In this document: piece after piece, positions 10,755 to 21,797 of the stretch
How positions within the stretch are numbered: the stretch's first letter is position 1
Layout of the letters: the number at the start of each line of letters is the position of its first letter
Source of the DNA: Manihot esculenta
Taxonomy: Eukaryota; Streptophyta; Magnoliopsida; Malpighiales; Euphorbiaceae
Length of the DNA: 64,000 nt
Reading direction: 5' to 3'
NCBI RefSeq assembly: GCF_001659605.2
Contig: NC_035176.2
Coordinates: 20,709,890 to 20,773,889, forward strand
The notes under the pieces: model-generated
What the model saw: the letters and a program-made list of their open reading frames with translations, nothing else
Told to the model about the DNA's origin: nothing
Database searches by the model: none
Program-made: the position numbers and the translations under genes

Positions 10755-11563
10755 CCTTTAATCTAGTTGAAGTTTGGTGAAACTAAGGTTGTTCAAAGGG
10801 TTGTGAGATCTGAACAGAAAGTTTTGTCTTTGATTTTATTCAATATTCATGCAATTGTGCTTAATTCTAAGATTGCTTTGTTGTTTTGATCAAATTGGCC
10901 ACTTGACTCTTAATTGCAAAGGTAATTGACTGTTGATTAGGATATTTGTTAGTCCGTAATTGCTGAAAATATTCTGATCTAAGAACACTTGGTGTAAAAA
11001 CCAAGAAATTGCATGATCTAACATCATCTCATACGTTTGAGTAGTTAGGGTTTGGGTCTTTCTTGTTCTTCATGCAATTGGCAATTGTTTTGATGCCTTT
11101 GGCCCAAGGACGTTCCTTGGCAATTTGTTGATTAGTAATTGGTTAGAGGACGTTCCCTAATCAATTTGTTCATAAGGAAAGACATGGTGGTGAGAAGCGT
11201 CTTCCACCTCCATAACCAACCTATTGAATCAATCAAGATAACCTTGTTTCAATGATCAACCCAAACAACCAAAGTGGATCCATATCTTCAACTAGACTTT
11301 TCTCATATTGATTTCCCTCTTATTTTAGATTACTTGCTGTTCAATTACTTTTAATAGATATTAGTTGAATCAAATCTTTAAAACCCCCAATTTTACTTTT
11401 ATTGTTTCTTTATTGTTTCTTTGTTTACTTGGTCTTGATAAGGAGAATAAATAGTATTGATTCCCTGTGGATACGATCCCTTTACCACTATCTACAAGTT
11501 ATTAAGTTGTTGGTAACCAAAAGGGTTATTTTTGACCGGCCTCGACAACCGACTGTCAAAAAT

Positions 11564-11581
11564 TGGCGCCGTTGCCGGGGA
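11564..11581 (+). other. Element 2 primer-binding site (tRNA-Asp)
   Basis: TGGCGCCGTTGCCGGGGA is the exact complement of the 3' end of plant tRNA-Asp (TCCCCGGCAACGGCGCCA). It begins six bases after the LTR end. Confidence 0.93.
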
Positions 11582-11609
11582 ATCAATTTAACTAATCTGT
11601 TTTTCTTTC

Positions 11610-14600
11610 ATGACCAGGTCTGGACGCAAGGACATTCAACCTTACGATCCAGAAATTGAGCGCACATCAAGGCAACTAAAGAAGAGGAACCAAGCCTCAA
11701 AAGCATCCACATCAACACCTGCTGTCCAAACAGCCCCTGTTGAAGCCTCTACTGTCCAAACAAGGACAGCAACTACTGTGAACAGTGCTGAACCAGCAAC
11801 TATTGTGGTTGCCCAAACATCATCTTCTGTAGCACAGCCCACTGCTGTGTTTGCCCAAACAGCGGCTGAGATGGCAGAATATAACATACAACCTGTTGCA
11901 CCTCAACCTGCTGTATATGCTGGAATTCATCCAGAAAATCGGCCAAACTTTGCACCAATGGCTGAACCTCAAGTACCAGCTGCTCCCCATAACGGACATG
12001 CTGCCCAAGGCCAAATAATTCAGGAAAATCCAGTAATTAGGCCCCAAGTGCAAAGAGAAAGAACCATGAGAGAATTAGCAACACCTATAGGTGATCCAGC
12101 ACCTCTCTGCATCACCTATCCACCTCTTACAGTTCCCTTTGAACTCAAGACAGGTTTGATTCACCTTCTTCCTAAATTCAGAGGTAGAGAGGATGAAAAT
12201 CCACACAAGCACTTGAAAGAATTTAGTATTGTTTGTTCATCCAAGATACCTCAAGGGATCTCTGAAGATCAGGTTAAATTGAGAGCTTTTCCCTTTTCAT
12301 TAGATGACTATGCTAAAGATTGGTTATTTTATTTGCCACCTGGATCTATAACTTCTTGGGGTGATATGGTCCAAACCTTTTTGGACAAATACTTCCCACC
12401 ATCTAAATCAATTGGCATAATAAGAGAAATCACTAACATAAGACAAAAACAAAATGAGGACTTATATGATTATTGGGAAAGGTTTGAAAGACTATGTACA
12501 GGATGTCCACAACACGATATGTCAGACAAGGCTCTCATACAGTTCTTCTATGGAGGATTGATTCCATCAGAAAGAAAACTCATAAATGTAGCTTGTGGAG
12601 GATCCATCCTAGACAAGTCACCAAGGGAGATGAAAGAGCTGATTTCTACTCTTGCAGCCTCTTCTAGGCAGTATGGAGAAGAAAGGCAACTACAAGGGGC
12701 CAATGAGGTAAGTTTCCCCACCATGTCTGAACTAACTTCTGTTATGAAAAATTTTGCCATAGAAATAGTTCAACAGATTCAAGCAACCCAGCCATCTAGG
12801 CCATGTGGGATCTGCTCATATGTAGGACATCCAACTGATCAATGTCCTGCCCTCCAAGAAGACAATCATCAAGTCAATACAATTGGGAGATACAACAACC
12901 AGCCTAAATATGATCCATATTCAAATGCATACAATCCAAGTTGGAGAGACCACCCCAATTTCAGCTGTGGAAAGGCCAACAATGATCAGAATTACCAAAA
13001 TTACCAAAGAAATCAAGCCCAACCAGCAACCTCAAGCTCCAATCCGAACCTCGAAAAGATGATGGAGACACTGATAAACACCATGCAAGGCTTGCGACAA
13101 GACTTTGGACAAATGGCCACCTCCATAAATAGGCCGGAAGCCCAAGGTAAGCTCCCTTCTCAAACCGAGGCAAATCCCAAACAAAATGTAAGTGCCATAA
13201 TGTTGAGAAGTGGAAAAGAACTTCAAGAAGTCGAGGCTGATGATGGAGGTTCGGAATTGCAAAGACATCTAGCTGAAGAAAAACTGCCAGAAACTGAGAC
13301 AGACTGCTGTTTGCCTAAACAGACTGGGCAAACAAGCAGACAGAATGAAGCCAGAGACAGTCTGCCTAAACAGACAGAGCATTGTTTGCCCAAACAGACT
13401 GGGCAAACAACACCAGCATACCAGCAGCAGAATACAAAACAGCAGCCAAGCTTCAAGATTCCTCCTCCCTTTCCAAAAAGGTTTGAAAAATCACAAAAAG
13501 AAAAAGAAGAAAGAGAGATCCTTGAAACCTTTAGGAAGGTGGAGATTAACATACCCTTGCTTGACGCGGTTAAACAAATACCAAGGTACGCAAAATTCTT
13601 AAAAGAATTGTGCACCAACCGAAGGAAGCTTGCTGAGAAAGAGAAAGTGAGCGTGGGAGAGGTAGTTACTGCTGTCATAAAAAGAAAAATACCAGCCAAG
13701 TGCAAGGATCGAGGAATGTTTGCTATATCTTGCAAAATTGGCAATGTTGGCATAAAGAAAGCCATGTGTGACTTAGGAGCATCAATTAACGTTATGCCTC
13801 TTTCTATCTATAACTCTTTGAATGCAGGTACACTTAAAGACACAAGAGTGGTTATTCAATTGGCTGATAGATCCGTGGTATATCCCAAAGGCGTTCTCGA
13901 AGATGTTCTAGTCCAAGTGGACCAACTTGTCTTTCCAGCTGATTTCTATGTGATTGACATGGAGGAAGACAATAGCAACACCACTTCAGACATATTGCTT
14001 GGACGACCCTTCTTGAGCACGGCCAGAACTAAGATCAATGTGCATGATGGCACATTAACCATGGAATTTGAAGGGGAAGTAATAAAATTCAATGTTTATG
14101 ATGCTATGAAATATCCTCATGACATGTCCCCCGTTTATGGTTTAGACATCATTGATTGCTTAAGTCAAGAAATTTTTGATATGGATCAAAATGATATGCT
14201 AACCAATGATTTTTGTAGGGAAGACAGCCAAGAAGATGAAAGAAGCCAAGAGGAGCTGAACCGGACAGCAATGGACTGCTACATGCAGAAGACAGATTGC
14301 TGTCTGCCCAAACAGACTGGACAAACAAGTAGACAGGAGGAAGAAAAGGCATACTGCTGTTTGCCCAAACCGCCAGCAAAGGCAAAGAAGGCAAACCTCT
14401 GTTTGCCCAAACAGGTTCAGCAGCCAACTAAGACAGAATGCAGACCACCCAAGTCCATCCAGCAAGAAAAACTCAGTTTGCCCACACCAGTTGCCCAAAC
14501 AGCAAAAACAGAACACTGTTCACCTGGGAAAACAGCAGAAAAGCAACCAGCAGATCACTGTTTGCCCAAACAGTATGAAAGGGGAGAATCCAGCACAGCA

Positions 14601-14903
14601 AGATTTCTGGCACAAGTGAGTTGCTGTTTCAGCAAACCACCAGCAGAGGAAAAGGAGGCAGAAGCTTGTTTGCCCAAACAAGCTATGCAGATTGTACAAA
14701 AAAATTGCTATTTGCCCAAACAGCAAGAGAAGACAGACTCCTGTTTGCCCAAACAGCATCCAGCAGAACAGAAAGGTGCAGAACCAGATTTGAAACCCCT
14801 TCCTGGACACTTGAAATACATGTACCTTGGAGCCAAAAAGACACATCCAGTAATAGTGTCAAATCAATTAAGTCGAAGAAGAGAGCCTCCTACAAGTACT
14901 TAG
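11610..14903 (+). CDS. Element 2 Gag-protease polyprotein (1097 aa)
   Basis: Begins [19 protein letters not shown], as in elements 3 and 8. Residues 1-160 are low complexity. The Gag core spans about 165-345 ([40 protein letters not shown]). A zinc knuckle [14 protein letters not shown] lies at 399-412. The conserved patch [17 protein letters not shown] near 618 precedes the aspartic protease, whose active site is DLGAS (721-725) with ILLGRP near 795-800. The last 200 residues are a linker carrying many CLPKQ or CLPKQTGQT repeats (also at 566-600), each the translation of the GTTTGCCCAAAC inverted-repeat word. The frame ends at 14903 in a 5-base deletion relative to element 3 (38230-38260), which shifts it off the RT frame. 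It is otherwise intact over 3.3 kb. Confidence 0.92.
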   Translation: MTRSGRKDIQPYDPEIERTSRQLKKRNQASKASTSTPAVQTAPVEASTVQTRTATTVNSAEPATIVVAQTSSSVAQPTAVFAQTAAEMAEYNIQPVAPQPAVYAGIHPENRPNFAPMAEPQVPAAPHNGHAAQGQIIQENPVIRPQVQRERTMRELATPIGDPAPLCITYPPLTVPFELKTGLIHLLPKFRGREDENPHKHLKEFSIVCSSKIPQGISEDQVKLRAFPFSLDDYAKDWLFYLPPGSITSWGDMVQTFLDKYFPPSKSIGIIREITNIRQKQNEDLYDYWERFERLCTGCPQHDMSDKALIQFFYGGLIPSERKLINVACGGSILDKSPREMKELISTLAASSRQYGEERQLQGANEVSFPTMSELTSVMKNFAIEIVQQIQATQPSRPCGICSYVGHPTDQCPALQEDNHQVNTIGRYNNQPKYDPYSNAYNPSWRDHPNFSCGKANNDQNYQNYQRNQAQPATSSSNPNLEKMMETLINTMQGLRQDFGQMATSINRPEAQGKLPSQTEANPKQNVSAIMLRSGKELQEVEADDGGSELQRHLAEEKLPETETDCCLPKQTGQTSRQNEARDSLPKQTEHCLPKQTGQTTPAYQQQNTKQQPSFKIPPPFPKRFEKSQKEKEEREILETFRKVEINIPLLDAVKQIPRYAKFLKELCTNRRKLAEKEKVSVGEVVTAVIKRKIPAKCKDRGMFAISCKIGNVGIKKAMCDLGASINVMPLSIYNSLNAGTLKDTRVVIQLADRSVVYPKGVLEDVLVQVDQLVFPADFYVIDMEEDNSNTTSDILLGRPFLSTARTKINVHDGTLTMEFEGEVIKFNVYDAMKYPHDMSPVYGLDIIDCLSQEIFDMDQNDMLTNDFCREDSQEDERSQEELNRTAMDCYMQKTDCCLPKQTGQTSRQEEEKAYCCLPKPPAKAKKANLCLPKQVQQPTKTECRPPKSIQQEKLSLPTPVAQTAKTEHCSPGKTAEKQPADHCLPKQYERGESSTARFLAQVSCCFSKPPAEEKEAEACLPKQAMQIVQKNCYLPKQQEKTDSCLPKQHPAEQKGAEPDLKPLPGHLKYMYLGAKKTHPVIVSNQLSRRREPPTST

Positions 14904-16380
14904 AAAGCATAAAGGAGCCATTGGATGGACCATAGATGACATAAAAGGAATTTCGCCTGCCACATGTATGCATAAGATACACATGGAAGAAGATTGCAAG
15001 CCTGTCCGAGATGCTCAACGGAGGCTGAACCCCCCCATGATGGAGGTGGTGAAAAAGGAGATAATCAAGCTCCTTGATGCAGGAATCATCTACCCAATCT
15101 CTGATAGCAAATGGGTAAGTCCTGTATATGTAGTCCCGAAGAAAATTGGAATCACCATTGTTCCAAACTCCGAGGGAGAACTCGTTCCAACTCGTGTTCA
15201 GAATGGGTGGAGAGTATGCATGGACTATAGGAAGCTAAATGCAGCAACAAGGAAGGACCACTTCCCTTTACCTTTCATTGACCAGATGCTAGAGAGGCTT
15301 GCAGGAAAGTCACACTATTGCTGTTTGGATGGGTATTCAGGATTTTATCAGATTCCAGTGGCCCCAGAAGACCAAGAAAAGACTACCTTCACTTGTCCTT
15401 TTGGCACCTTTGCATTTAGAAGGATGCCATTCGGACTATGCAATGCACCTGCCACCTTCCAACGCTGTATGATGAGCATATTTTCTGATTATGTGGAGAA
15501 AATCATTGAAGTCTTCATGGATGACTTCACGGTGTATGGTAACTCCTTCGAAGAATGCCTTGCCAATCTGGAAAAGATCCTACAGAGATGCCTTGAATCA
15601 AATCTTGTGCTTAACTATGAAAAATGCCACTTCATGGTTAACCAAGGGTTGATCCTAGGCCATGTTGTTTCAGCCAAAGGAATTGAAGTGGACAAAGCCA
15701 AGGTGGACACCATAAAAAATCTACCTTACCCCACAAATGTTAGAGACATCCGCTCCTTCCTTGGCCATGCAGGATTCTATAGAAGATTTATAAAGGATTT
15801 CTCCAAAATCACACAACCATTATGCAGATTGCTCCAACAAGATGTACCATTTGATTTTGATGCAGATTGCAAGACAGCGTTTGATCTGATCAAGGAATTA
15901 CTGGTGACTGCCCCAATCATTCAAGCACCAGATTGGAACTTGCCCTTTGAAATCATGTGCGATGCAAGCAACTACGCTGTGGGGGCAGTCTTGGGACAAC
16001 GAGTGGGCAACACACCCCATGTGATTCACTATGCATCCCGAACTCTAGACGCTGCCCAAAGCAACTACTCAACAACAGAAAAGGAGCTCCTAGCCGTTGT
16101 CTTTGCTTTAGAAAAATTTAGACCATACCTCCTGGGGACCAAAGTTATAATTTACTCAGACCATGCTGCCTTGAGATACTTGATCAAGAAAAAAAAAGCC
16201 AAACCAAGACTCATTCGATGGATCTTGCTCTTACAAGAATTTGACCTGGAGATACGAGACAAGAAAGGGAAGGAAAACCTAGTAGCTGATCACCTAAGCC
16301 GGCTTCTTACTGATCCTGAACCTTGTGCAATAAAAGAAGATTTTCCGGACGAACATCTGTTCGCTTCCCAGCTAGCTTAG
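14872..16380 (+). CDS. Element 2 reverse transcriptase-RNase H
   Basis: The frame opens at 14872 and overlaps the Gag-protease frame by about 30 bases. The first Met is at 14968. Counting from that Met (470 aa), conserved RT blocks are [33 protein letters not shown], the catalytic box FMDDF (183-187) and the chromovirus-like connection [15 protein letters not shown]. RNase H has CDAS (Asp 332), EKELLA (371-376), YSDHA (Asp 398) and ADHLSR (441-446). All key acidic residues are present, so the enzyme looks functional if translated, which needs a frameshift or a fresh start. The protein ends at [12 protein letters not shown] and stop. In complete Athila elements integrase would follow here without a break. 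Nothing integrase-like follows. Confidence 0.92.
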   Translation, partial: VEEESLLQVLRKHKGAIGWTIDDIKGISPATCMHKIHMEEDCKPVRDAQRRLNPPMMEVVKKEIIKLLDAGIIYPISDSKWVSPVYVVPKKIGITIVPNSEGELVPTRVQNGWRVCMDYRKLNAATRKDHFPLPFIDQMLERLAGKSHYCCLDGYSGFYQIPVAPEDQEKTTFTCPFGTFAFRRMPFGLCNAPATFQRCMMSIFSDYVEKIIEVFMDDFTVYGNSFEECLANLEKILQRCLESNLVLNYEKCHFMVNQGLILGHVVSAKGIEVDKAKVDTIKNLPYPTNVRDIRSFLGHAGFYRRFIKDFSKITQPLCRLLQQDVPFDFDADCKTAFDLIKELLVTAPIIQAPDWNLPFEIMCDASNYAVGAVLGQRVGNTPHVIHYASRTLDAAQSNYSTTEKELLAVVFALEKFRPYLLGTKVIIYSDHAALRYLIKKKKAKPRLIRWILLLQEFDLEIRDKKGKENLVADHLSRLLTDPEPCAIKEDFPDEHLFASQLA

Positions 16381-16394
16381 TAGTTTATCTTAAA

Positions 16395-16397
<3 letters not shown>

Positions 16398-16427
<30 letters not shown>
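16398..16427 (+). repeat. 30-base poly(A) run at the missing-integrase point
   Basis: An uninterrupted run of 30 A starts 17 bases after the RNase H stop codon. It stands where integrase would be in a full-length element. Confidence 0.9.
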
Positions 16428-16429
<2 letters not shown>

Positions 16430-17240
16430 AGAGATATGTGACCGTTTGCCCAAACAGCATGGGCAAACAACCAGGAGTGCAGAAATCAGTACCATAACCC
16501 ACTTCCAGGTTTTTAGTTATTTTGCAGGTTAAAGTTGGATGACCAATCTGTTTGCCCAAACAAACTGGGCACACAGCGGAGATCAACTCAGCAAAAGGAT
16601 GGGATACTGTCTGCCAACACAGCAAGCTACCTGTTCGACCAGCTTGTTTGCCCACACAGCTGGGCAAACAACAAGCCTTCAGACAGAATGCTGCAGAAAT
16701 TCCGCCTGTTCGACCAGCCTGTTTGTCCAAACAGCTGGGCAAACAAACAGACCAGTGCAAGAGAAGAATGCCAGATTAGACCACAAAATCACTGTTCGAT
16801 CGAGCTGTTTGCCCAAACTGACTGGGCAAACACCCAAGGCAGCAACAGCAACAAGGAAGAAATCCTAAACAGGGCAGTACCTTCTTCATCTTTATTCAAT
16901 GTTCCATTATGCCCTTCCTATAACAACTCTTCTTCTTCTCAAAACTTCTTGTTGCTGCACAAAATGGACAACACCTTTTGCAATTTTTGCAATTTTCTGC
17001 TGTCCTACTGCATCACAGCATGTTTGGGCATCACACAAACAGCACCAGTGGGCCAATCAGCAACATACCAAGCTGTTTGCCCACACAAGCTGGGCAAACA
17101 CCAGCAGGCCAACCACAAACGCAGCAGTACACCAGACCAGCACAACCTACCACCTGCACACAGAAATGCCTAAAGCCAGCTGTTTGCCCAAACAGCACAG
17201 GGCAAACAGCCACACCAGGGAAGTACCAGTTTTTCTTCTT
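16428..17240 (+). repeat. Array of GTTTGCCC..GGGCAAAC hairpins in the element 2 3' region
   Basis: At least seven copies of an inverted repeat with arms GTTTGCCC and GGGCAAAC, or one-base variants, lie near 16443, 16549, 16648, 16720, 16805, 17072 and 17181. Loops are 5-10 nt (often AAACAGC plus 0-4). Spacing is irregular, about 70-110 bp with one gap near 250. Open frames through the area are only translations of the repeat. The same word is in the LTR and inside the gag-protease gene. Confidence 0.88.
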
Positions 17241-17261
17241 TTGAACTTTAATTTTTCCATA

Positions 17262-17296
17262 CATTGAGGACAATGCATAATTTAGGTGTGGGGGTG
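17262..17296 (+). promoter_or_regulatory. Element 2 internal hairpin plus second polypurine-like tract
   Basis: CATTG-AGGA-CAATG (17262-17275) is followed 7-8 nt later by TTAGGTGTGGGGGTGCATA. The G-rich core equals the true PPT at 18163-18177. The same module stands at 42237, 45912, 49490-49519 (minus) and 57712-57740 (minus). Confidence 0.78.
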
Positions 17297-18137
17297 CATA
17301 TCTCTGAATTTTACTTTTAAGTTTATTTTTGCTTTAATCTTTAGTTTGCTTGCATTAGGAAATTTTTTTTTTTTTTTTTTAATTTTTGTTATGCTTTCAA
17401 TAATACACACACAACCACAACCAACCTTCTTCTTCTTTTTGGTTTGCTTTACTCAAATACATAGGCTATGTTGGATGAGCCTTCTTTCCATGACCCCATT
17501 GACGTGATAACTCTTTAAACCTAAGTTGAATCACTTGTAGTGAGTTGCATTCGCTTTTGGGAATTTCCTTTTGAATTAAATCCTTGAGCTTGCCATGGTG
17601 AAAAACATACTGATGACCCTCAATCGATTGAGAAAAAAAATTAAATTTGTGTGAATGAACTTAATGTGACTTGATTTAGCAATTGGTGTTGATTTGCCCA
17701 AATCATTGAGAGAAAGAAAATTCAGCAAAGGCAAAGACCTCAAAAGCACAAATTGAAAATTGTTCTAATGGTCAAAAGACTATGAACAAGGCTAGTAGCC
17801 ACTTGGATAGGTGATCAACTGAAAATCTAAACCCTCAAATCAAAAATAGGTTGGTGACCTTTCCAAGCAAGATCTAAAGTGCAAAAGCCTGAATAAAGTA
17901 CTTCAAGGTAAGGGCAAGTCAATCCAAAAGCTAGAAAAAGTCTTAACATATAATGTGCATGATCTCTCTTGAGGAAAACAAATCCTAGCCATGGTAAGTA
18001 AAGGGAAACAAGGAAAAGAGGAAAGTAACCTTGGTGCATGCACACTTCACTACAATGCTTCAAAGTAGGGGTCTAGGGTATGAGCTTAAGTGGTAATAAG
18101 GATCAAGTGGAAAAAGAAGCTTGTTTGACTAAACCTA
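17297..18137 (+). other. Conserved non-coding 3' region of element 2
   Basis: No coding sequence is seen. Between the two hairpin-PPT modules runs a block that is well conserved in all five Athila elements: a phrase near 17465-17520 (GGCTATGTTGGATGAGC, CCATTGACGTGATAACTC), GAGCTTGCCATGGTGAAAAA, GCAATTGGTGTTGATTTGCCC, and GACTATGAACAAGGCTAGTA with GCCACTTGGATAGGTGA. Conservation without an open frame suggests a cis-acting RNA role. This is the position where some Athila elements carry an env-like ORF, but none is visible here. Confidence 0.6.
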
Positions 18138-18177
18138 TTTGCTTGAGGACAAGCAAAGGGCTAGGTGTGGGGGTATT
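18138..18177 (+). promoter_or_regulatory. Element 2 terminal hairpin and polypurine tract
   Basis: TTTGCTTG-AGGA-CAAGCAAA (18138-18157) is a perfect 8-bp stem. After four bases comes TAGGTGTGGGGGTATT, directly abutting the 3' LTR at 18178. Confidence 0.88.
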
Positions 18178-19755
18178 TGATAGAGCCAAAATTAGACCCA
18201 TTTTCTATGTTTATATTTATGTCAATTTACACATTTTCTACCTAACTTTGTGGTTTTTGTCTTATTTTGTAGGAAATGGAGCAAAATGGTAATTTGGCTA
18301 AAATGGCCTTAATTCTGCCCAAAAGACAGCAAAAGAGAATAAGCATGGTTTGCCCAACTTGATTGCCCAAGCCAAGGAGAAGCTGAGATAAAGAGGAAAA
18401 AGTGATAAAGTATGCTGTCCAGACTGTTTGCCCAAACAGCACTGGGCAAACAGCAAAGAAAGTCAGAAACAGAGCATATACAGCCAACAGTGGTCCCAGA
18501 CAGCCTGTTTGCCCAAACAGCGACGGGCAAACAGCACCAGCAGGCAAAAAACCAGCAGAATCTGTCAAACTTGCTGACCAAGTCAACACGAATCCCCACG
18601 CACTCCAAACACGTGGGACAGCTCAGAAACACCTATTTACACCTCAGCACACTCTCCTACATATTCAGGAAGCCAAGAAATAAAAAGACAAGAATGCCCT
18701 CCAAGAATTCAAGACTAAATAGGAAAAAGAGTCCCAAACTAAAAAGGAAAATTAGGGCAGCCTCTTCACCTATAAAAAGGCATGCAAACCAGCAAAGAAG
18801 ACATCCTGGAATTCGGGGGGACTATCCTTGGATCAAGAAACCTTCGGCAGAATCACCACAGCAGCTGCGCCCTTGCGCCAGCCCTTGTTTTCTTTATTTC
18901 TTGTTTTCTTTCCTTACTTTTATGTTAGTTTCAGCCATGAGTGGCTGAAACCCTTTAATCTAGTTGAAGTTTGGTGAAACTAAGGTTGTTCAAAGGGTTG
19001 TGAGATCTGAACAGAAAGTTTTGTCTTTGATTTTATTCAATATTCATGCAATTGTGCTTAATTCTAAGATTGCTTTGTTGTTTTGATCAAATTGGCCACT
19101 TGACTCTTAATTGCAAAGATAATTGACTGTTGATTAGGATATTTGTTAGTCCGTAATTGCTGAAAATATTCTGATCTAAGAACACTTGGTGTAAAAACCA
19201 AGAAATTGCATGATCTAACATCATCTCATACGTTTGAGTAGTTAGGGTTTGGGTCTTTCTTGTTCTTCATGCAATTGGCAATTGTTTTGATGCCTTTGGC
19301 CCAAGGACGTTCCTTGGCAATTTGTTGATTAGTAATTGGTTAGAGGACGTTCCCTAATCAATTTGTTCATAAGGAAAGACATGGTGGTGAGAAGCGTCTT
19401 CCACCTCCATAACCAACCTATTGAATCAATCAAGATAACCTTGTTTCAATGATCAATCCAAACAACCAAAGTGGATCCATATCTTCAACTAGACTTTTCT
19501 CATATTGATTTCCCTCTTATTTTAGATTACTTGCTGTTCAATTACTTTTAATAGATATTAGTTGAATCAAATCTTTAAAACCCCCAATTTTACTTTTATT
19601 GTTTCTTTATTGTTTCTTTGTTTACTTGGTCTTGATAAGGAGAATAAATAGTATTGATTCCCTGTGGATACGATCCCTTTACCACTATCTACAAGTTATT
19701 AAGTTGTTGGTAACCAAAAGGGTTATTTTTGACCGGCCTCGACAACCGACTGTCA
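18178..19755 (+). repeat. Element 2 3' LTR
   Basis: 1578 bp, equal in length to the 5' LTR. Differences noticed by eye include AGCACTGGG versus AGCATTGGG, GGTCCC versus GATCCC, GAGTGGCTG versus GAGTCGCTG, CAAAGATAA versus CAAAGGTAA, and GATCAATCC versus GATCAACCC. Confidence 0.95.
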
Positions 19756-19760
19756 ACCAT

Positions 19761-21763
19761 ACATAACTAGGGCAAAGCACAACACTAACCAGGGCATGTC
19801 ATTACATATCCTTACATTACATATCATCATTTTATAATTTATTACACATCTTTACATTACTTCATGTCCACTACTATTCTATTACATAAACATAGCCAAA
19901 GCCATGACCTGCTGACCTTCTGAACTATCTCTGTCCTTGCAAACCTGGGGTTAGGGGAAAGGGGTGAGCTATAAACCCCAGTGAGTATAATAATAAAATA
20001 ATTCATAAAAATATGTCATCATGAAATGCATCACATCACAAGTAAATCACCTTAAGATGGTATTGTCACCCATAGCCCCCTATATATATCCAATAAATGT
20101 CCGGCCCTCGACGGAGCTCCTCAGGACTTCCTCTTAACATAACATAACACGTCCAACTGTGCCAGGGGCGATTAGGCCACACCTGGTCTTCTCTTATTCT
20201 GTGCCAAGGGCGATTAGGCCACACCTGGTCTTTCCATCTCATATCATATCATATCGTATCATATTGAGGGCTAGAGGATCATCCAATATCCATCCACATC
20301 ATCATCATCAAATTATGCAGTGAAACATATTCGTGAATTCTAATGCAAACAACGTATTACATAACATGGTATTCATGATGCATGAACATGCTTAAAAAAT
20401 TTGATTTCTTTAATATAAGAAGAGTTATGTTCTACTCACCTCTGGCTGACGCTTACTAACTCTGGAGCAGCTAACTCACTGCTGATCACCTCGGTTCCTC
20501 AGGTCCAATCCTACACAGGTGGACTTAAATGAGGGACCAAACATAATCTAATAGGACTCTAAACATCTCCCCAAAAACCCCTAAAACATCATAAAATAAT
20601 CATAGAAATCAAGCAAAAGAAGGCTGAACAGGGCACTTTCGGCGGCAGGTTCGGCGGCCGAAAGTCCTTCCAGAGCCGAAGCTCAGCCACTTTCGGCGGC
20701 ACCTTCGGCGGCCGAAAGTGGTTCCAGATCTGAAACTCATGCATGTTCGGCGGCACCTTCAGCGGCCGAAAATCCCCTCCAGAGCTGAAAGTTCAACTTT
20801 CGGGGGCAGGGTTCAGCAGCCAAACAAGCCACCACAGGCAGGTTCGGCGACCGAACATTGCTTCGGCTGCCGAACCTGAGTTCTTCCAGAATGGCAGAAC
20901 TCAGCCTAACTCATGCACCAAAGCCTTCCAAACTTTCCAAACTCAAACTACAACACTCACAAGCATGCATAAACATGTATATAAACATATAGGGGTCTTA
21001 AACTAGCCTAAACCCCTACAAACATCACATTAAACATGCATAACAACACACAATACCTCATAACTCACATAACCCTAACATTTTTACATATACCTTCAAC
21101 ATGCATCTCTACCCCAAAATCCTTCATAAAACTTACTTAAAACATTGTAAAAGATGAGGACCTACACTTACCTCTTGAAGATCGAGGGTTGGTGCGACCC
21201 AAACTTGGAGATGTGGAGGAAGAGAGCTCCAAAGGTCTCCAAGCTCCACAACCTTGCTCTAAGCTTAAAACTCTTCAAAACAAGGATAAAACTCATGAAA
21301 ACTTGAGGGATTTGAAGAAAAAGCATAAAAACAACTAAAGGAGAGCATGAACTCACCTATGCCCGAAAAGAGAGAGAAAACTCGCCCATTTTCTGGATAA
21401 GGGGCCTTTTATAGGTGGCCGGCAAAACTCCCTTCGGCGGCCAAATCTGCTCTCGTAACTCCACCACGTTCAGTAGCCGAACATGGGGTTTGGCGGCAGC
21501 AAAAGGAAGCCACTTTTGGAAGCCTAACGTGCCCCCTAAACAGCCCCATGTTCGGCAGCCGAACCTGGGTTCTTCCCTCCTTGGTCTTTTCTTTCAAAAC
21601 TCAATTTCTTTCTCATTCAAAACCTTAAAATACTTAAAAACATTTTAGAAAAACCTTTATTTTACCCTTCTAGAAGGCTCCAACATCCGAGATATTCCGG
21701 ATTCCAACGGAGATTCCGTCGGAAAGTTGGAATTCCGATGTCGGGGTCTAGCCGGGTATTACA
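19761..21763 (-). repeat. Element 1 5' LTR, segment 2
   Basis: Resumes after the duplicated accat and matches 3271-5286. It has its own TATA box at 21407-21413 (minus), two copies of the roughly 42-bp GCCAGGGGCGATTAGGCC repeat (20159-20232) and TTCGGCGGCCGAA palindromes. It ends in GGGTATTACA followed by gaatt. Confidence 0.92.
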
Positions 21764-21768
21764 GAATT

Positions 21769-21797
21769 TTTTACCAAAACCATAAGATGGATATCCG
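21769..21797. repeat. Continuation of the 81-bp tandem array
   Basis: TACCAAAACCATAAGATGG and ATATCCG match the array unit seen before 2951. This shows that elements 1 and 3 were both inserted in the same array, 29 bp apart. Confidence 0.82.

Larger units (their letters stand above)
9981..11558 (+). repeat. Element 2 5' LTR
   Basis: 1578 bp. A TATA box is at 10574-10581 (CTATAAAAAGG). Two GTTTGCCC..GGGCAAAC hairpins lie upstream of it (10229-10254, about 10310-10334), a hairpin at 10731-10754 and twin GGACGTTCC hairpins at 11104-11120 and 11143-11160. Confidence 0.95.
9981..19755 (+). mobile_element. Element 2: young Athila-type retrotransposon lacking integrase
   Basis: Ends are TGATAGAGCC..GACTGTCA, with target duplication accat (9976-9980, 19756-19760). 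Both LTRs are 1578 bp and I see only about five substitutions between them, so the insertion is recent. Order: LTR, tRNA-Asp primer site, gag-protease, RT-RNase H, a 30-base poly(A) run, a hairpin-rich 3' region, internal PPT, terminal PPT, LTR. No integrase is encoded anywhere. Movement would need integrase from another element. It sits inside the 5' LTR of element 1. Confidence 0.95.
2952..21763 (-). mobile_element. Element 1: degenerate Tekay/Del-type Ty3-gypsy retrotransposon, interrupted by element 2
   Basis: Boundaries TGTAACGACC..GGTATTACA are flanked by the 5-bp duplication gaatt (2947-2951 and 21764-21768). It is read on the minus strand: 5' LTR on the right (9661-9980 plus 19761-21763), tRNA-iMet primer site, gag, protease, RT, RNase H, integrase remnant with chromodomain, polypurine tract, 3' LTR (2952-5286). 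The two LTRs differ at many positions and the genes hold stops, frameshifts and a large integrase deletion, so it is old and dead. Element 2 (9981-19755) later landed in the 5' LTR. Confidence 0.93.

Noticed and set aside
11642..11887. Minus-strand open frames opposite element 2 gag and pol
   Set aside because: Antisense shadows of the Gag-protease and RT genes, with no conserved motif.
16535..17267. Three overlapping plus-strand frames after the poly(A) run in element 2
   Set aside because: All are different frame readings of the GTTTGCCC..GGGCAAAC hairpin array (CLPKQ, LFAQT, VCPN repeats). They do not resemble env or integrase.
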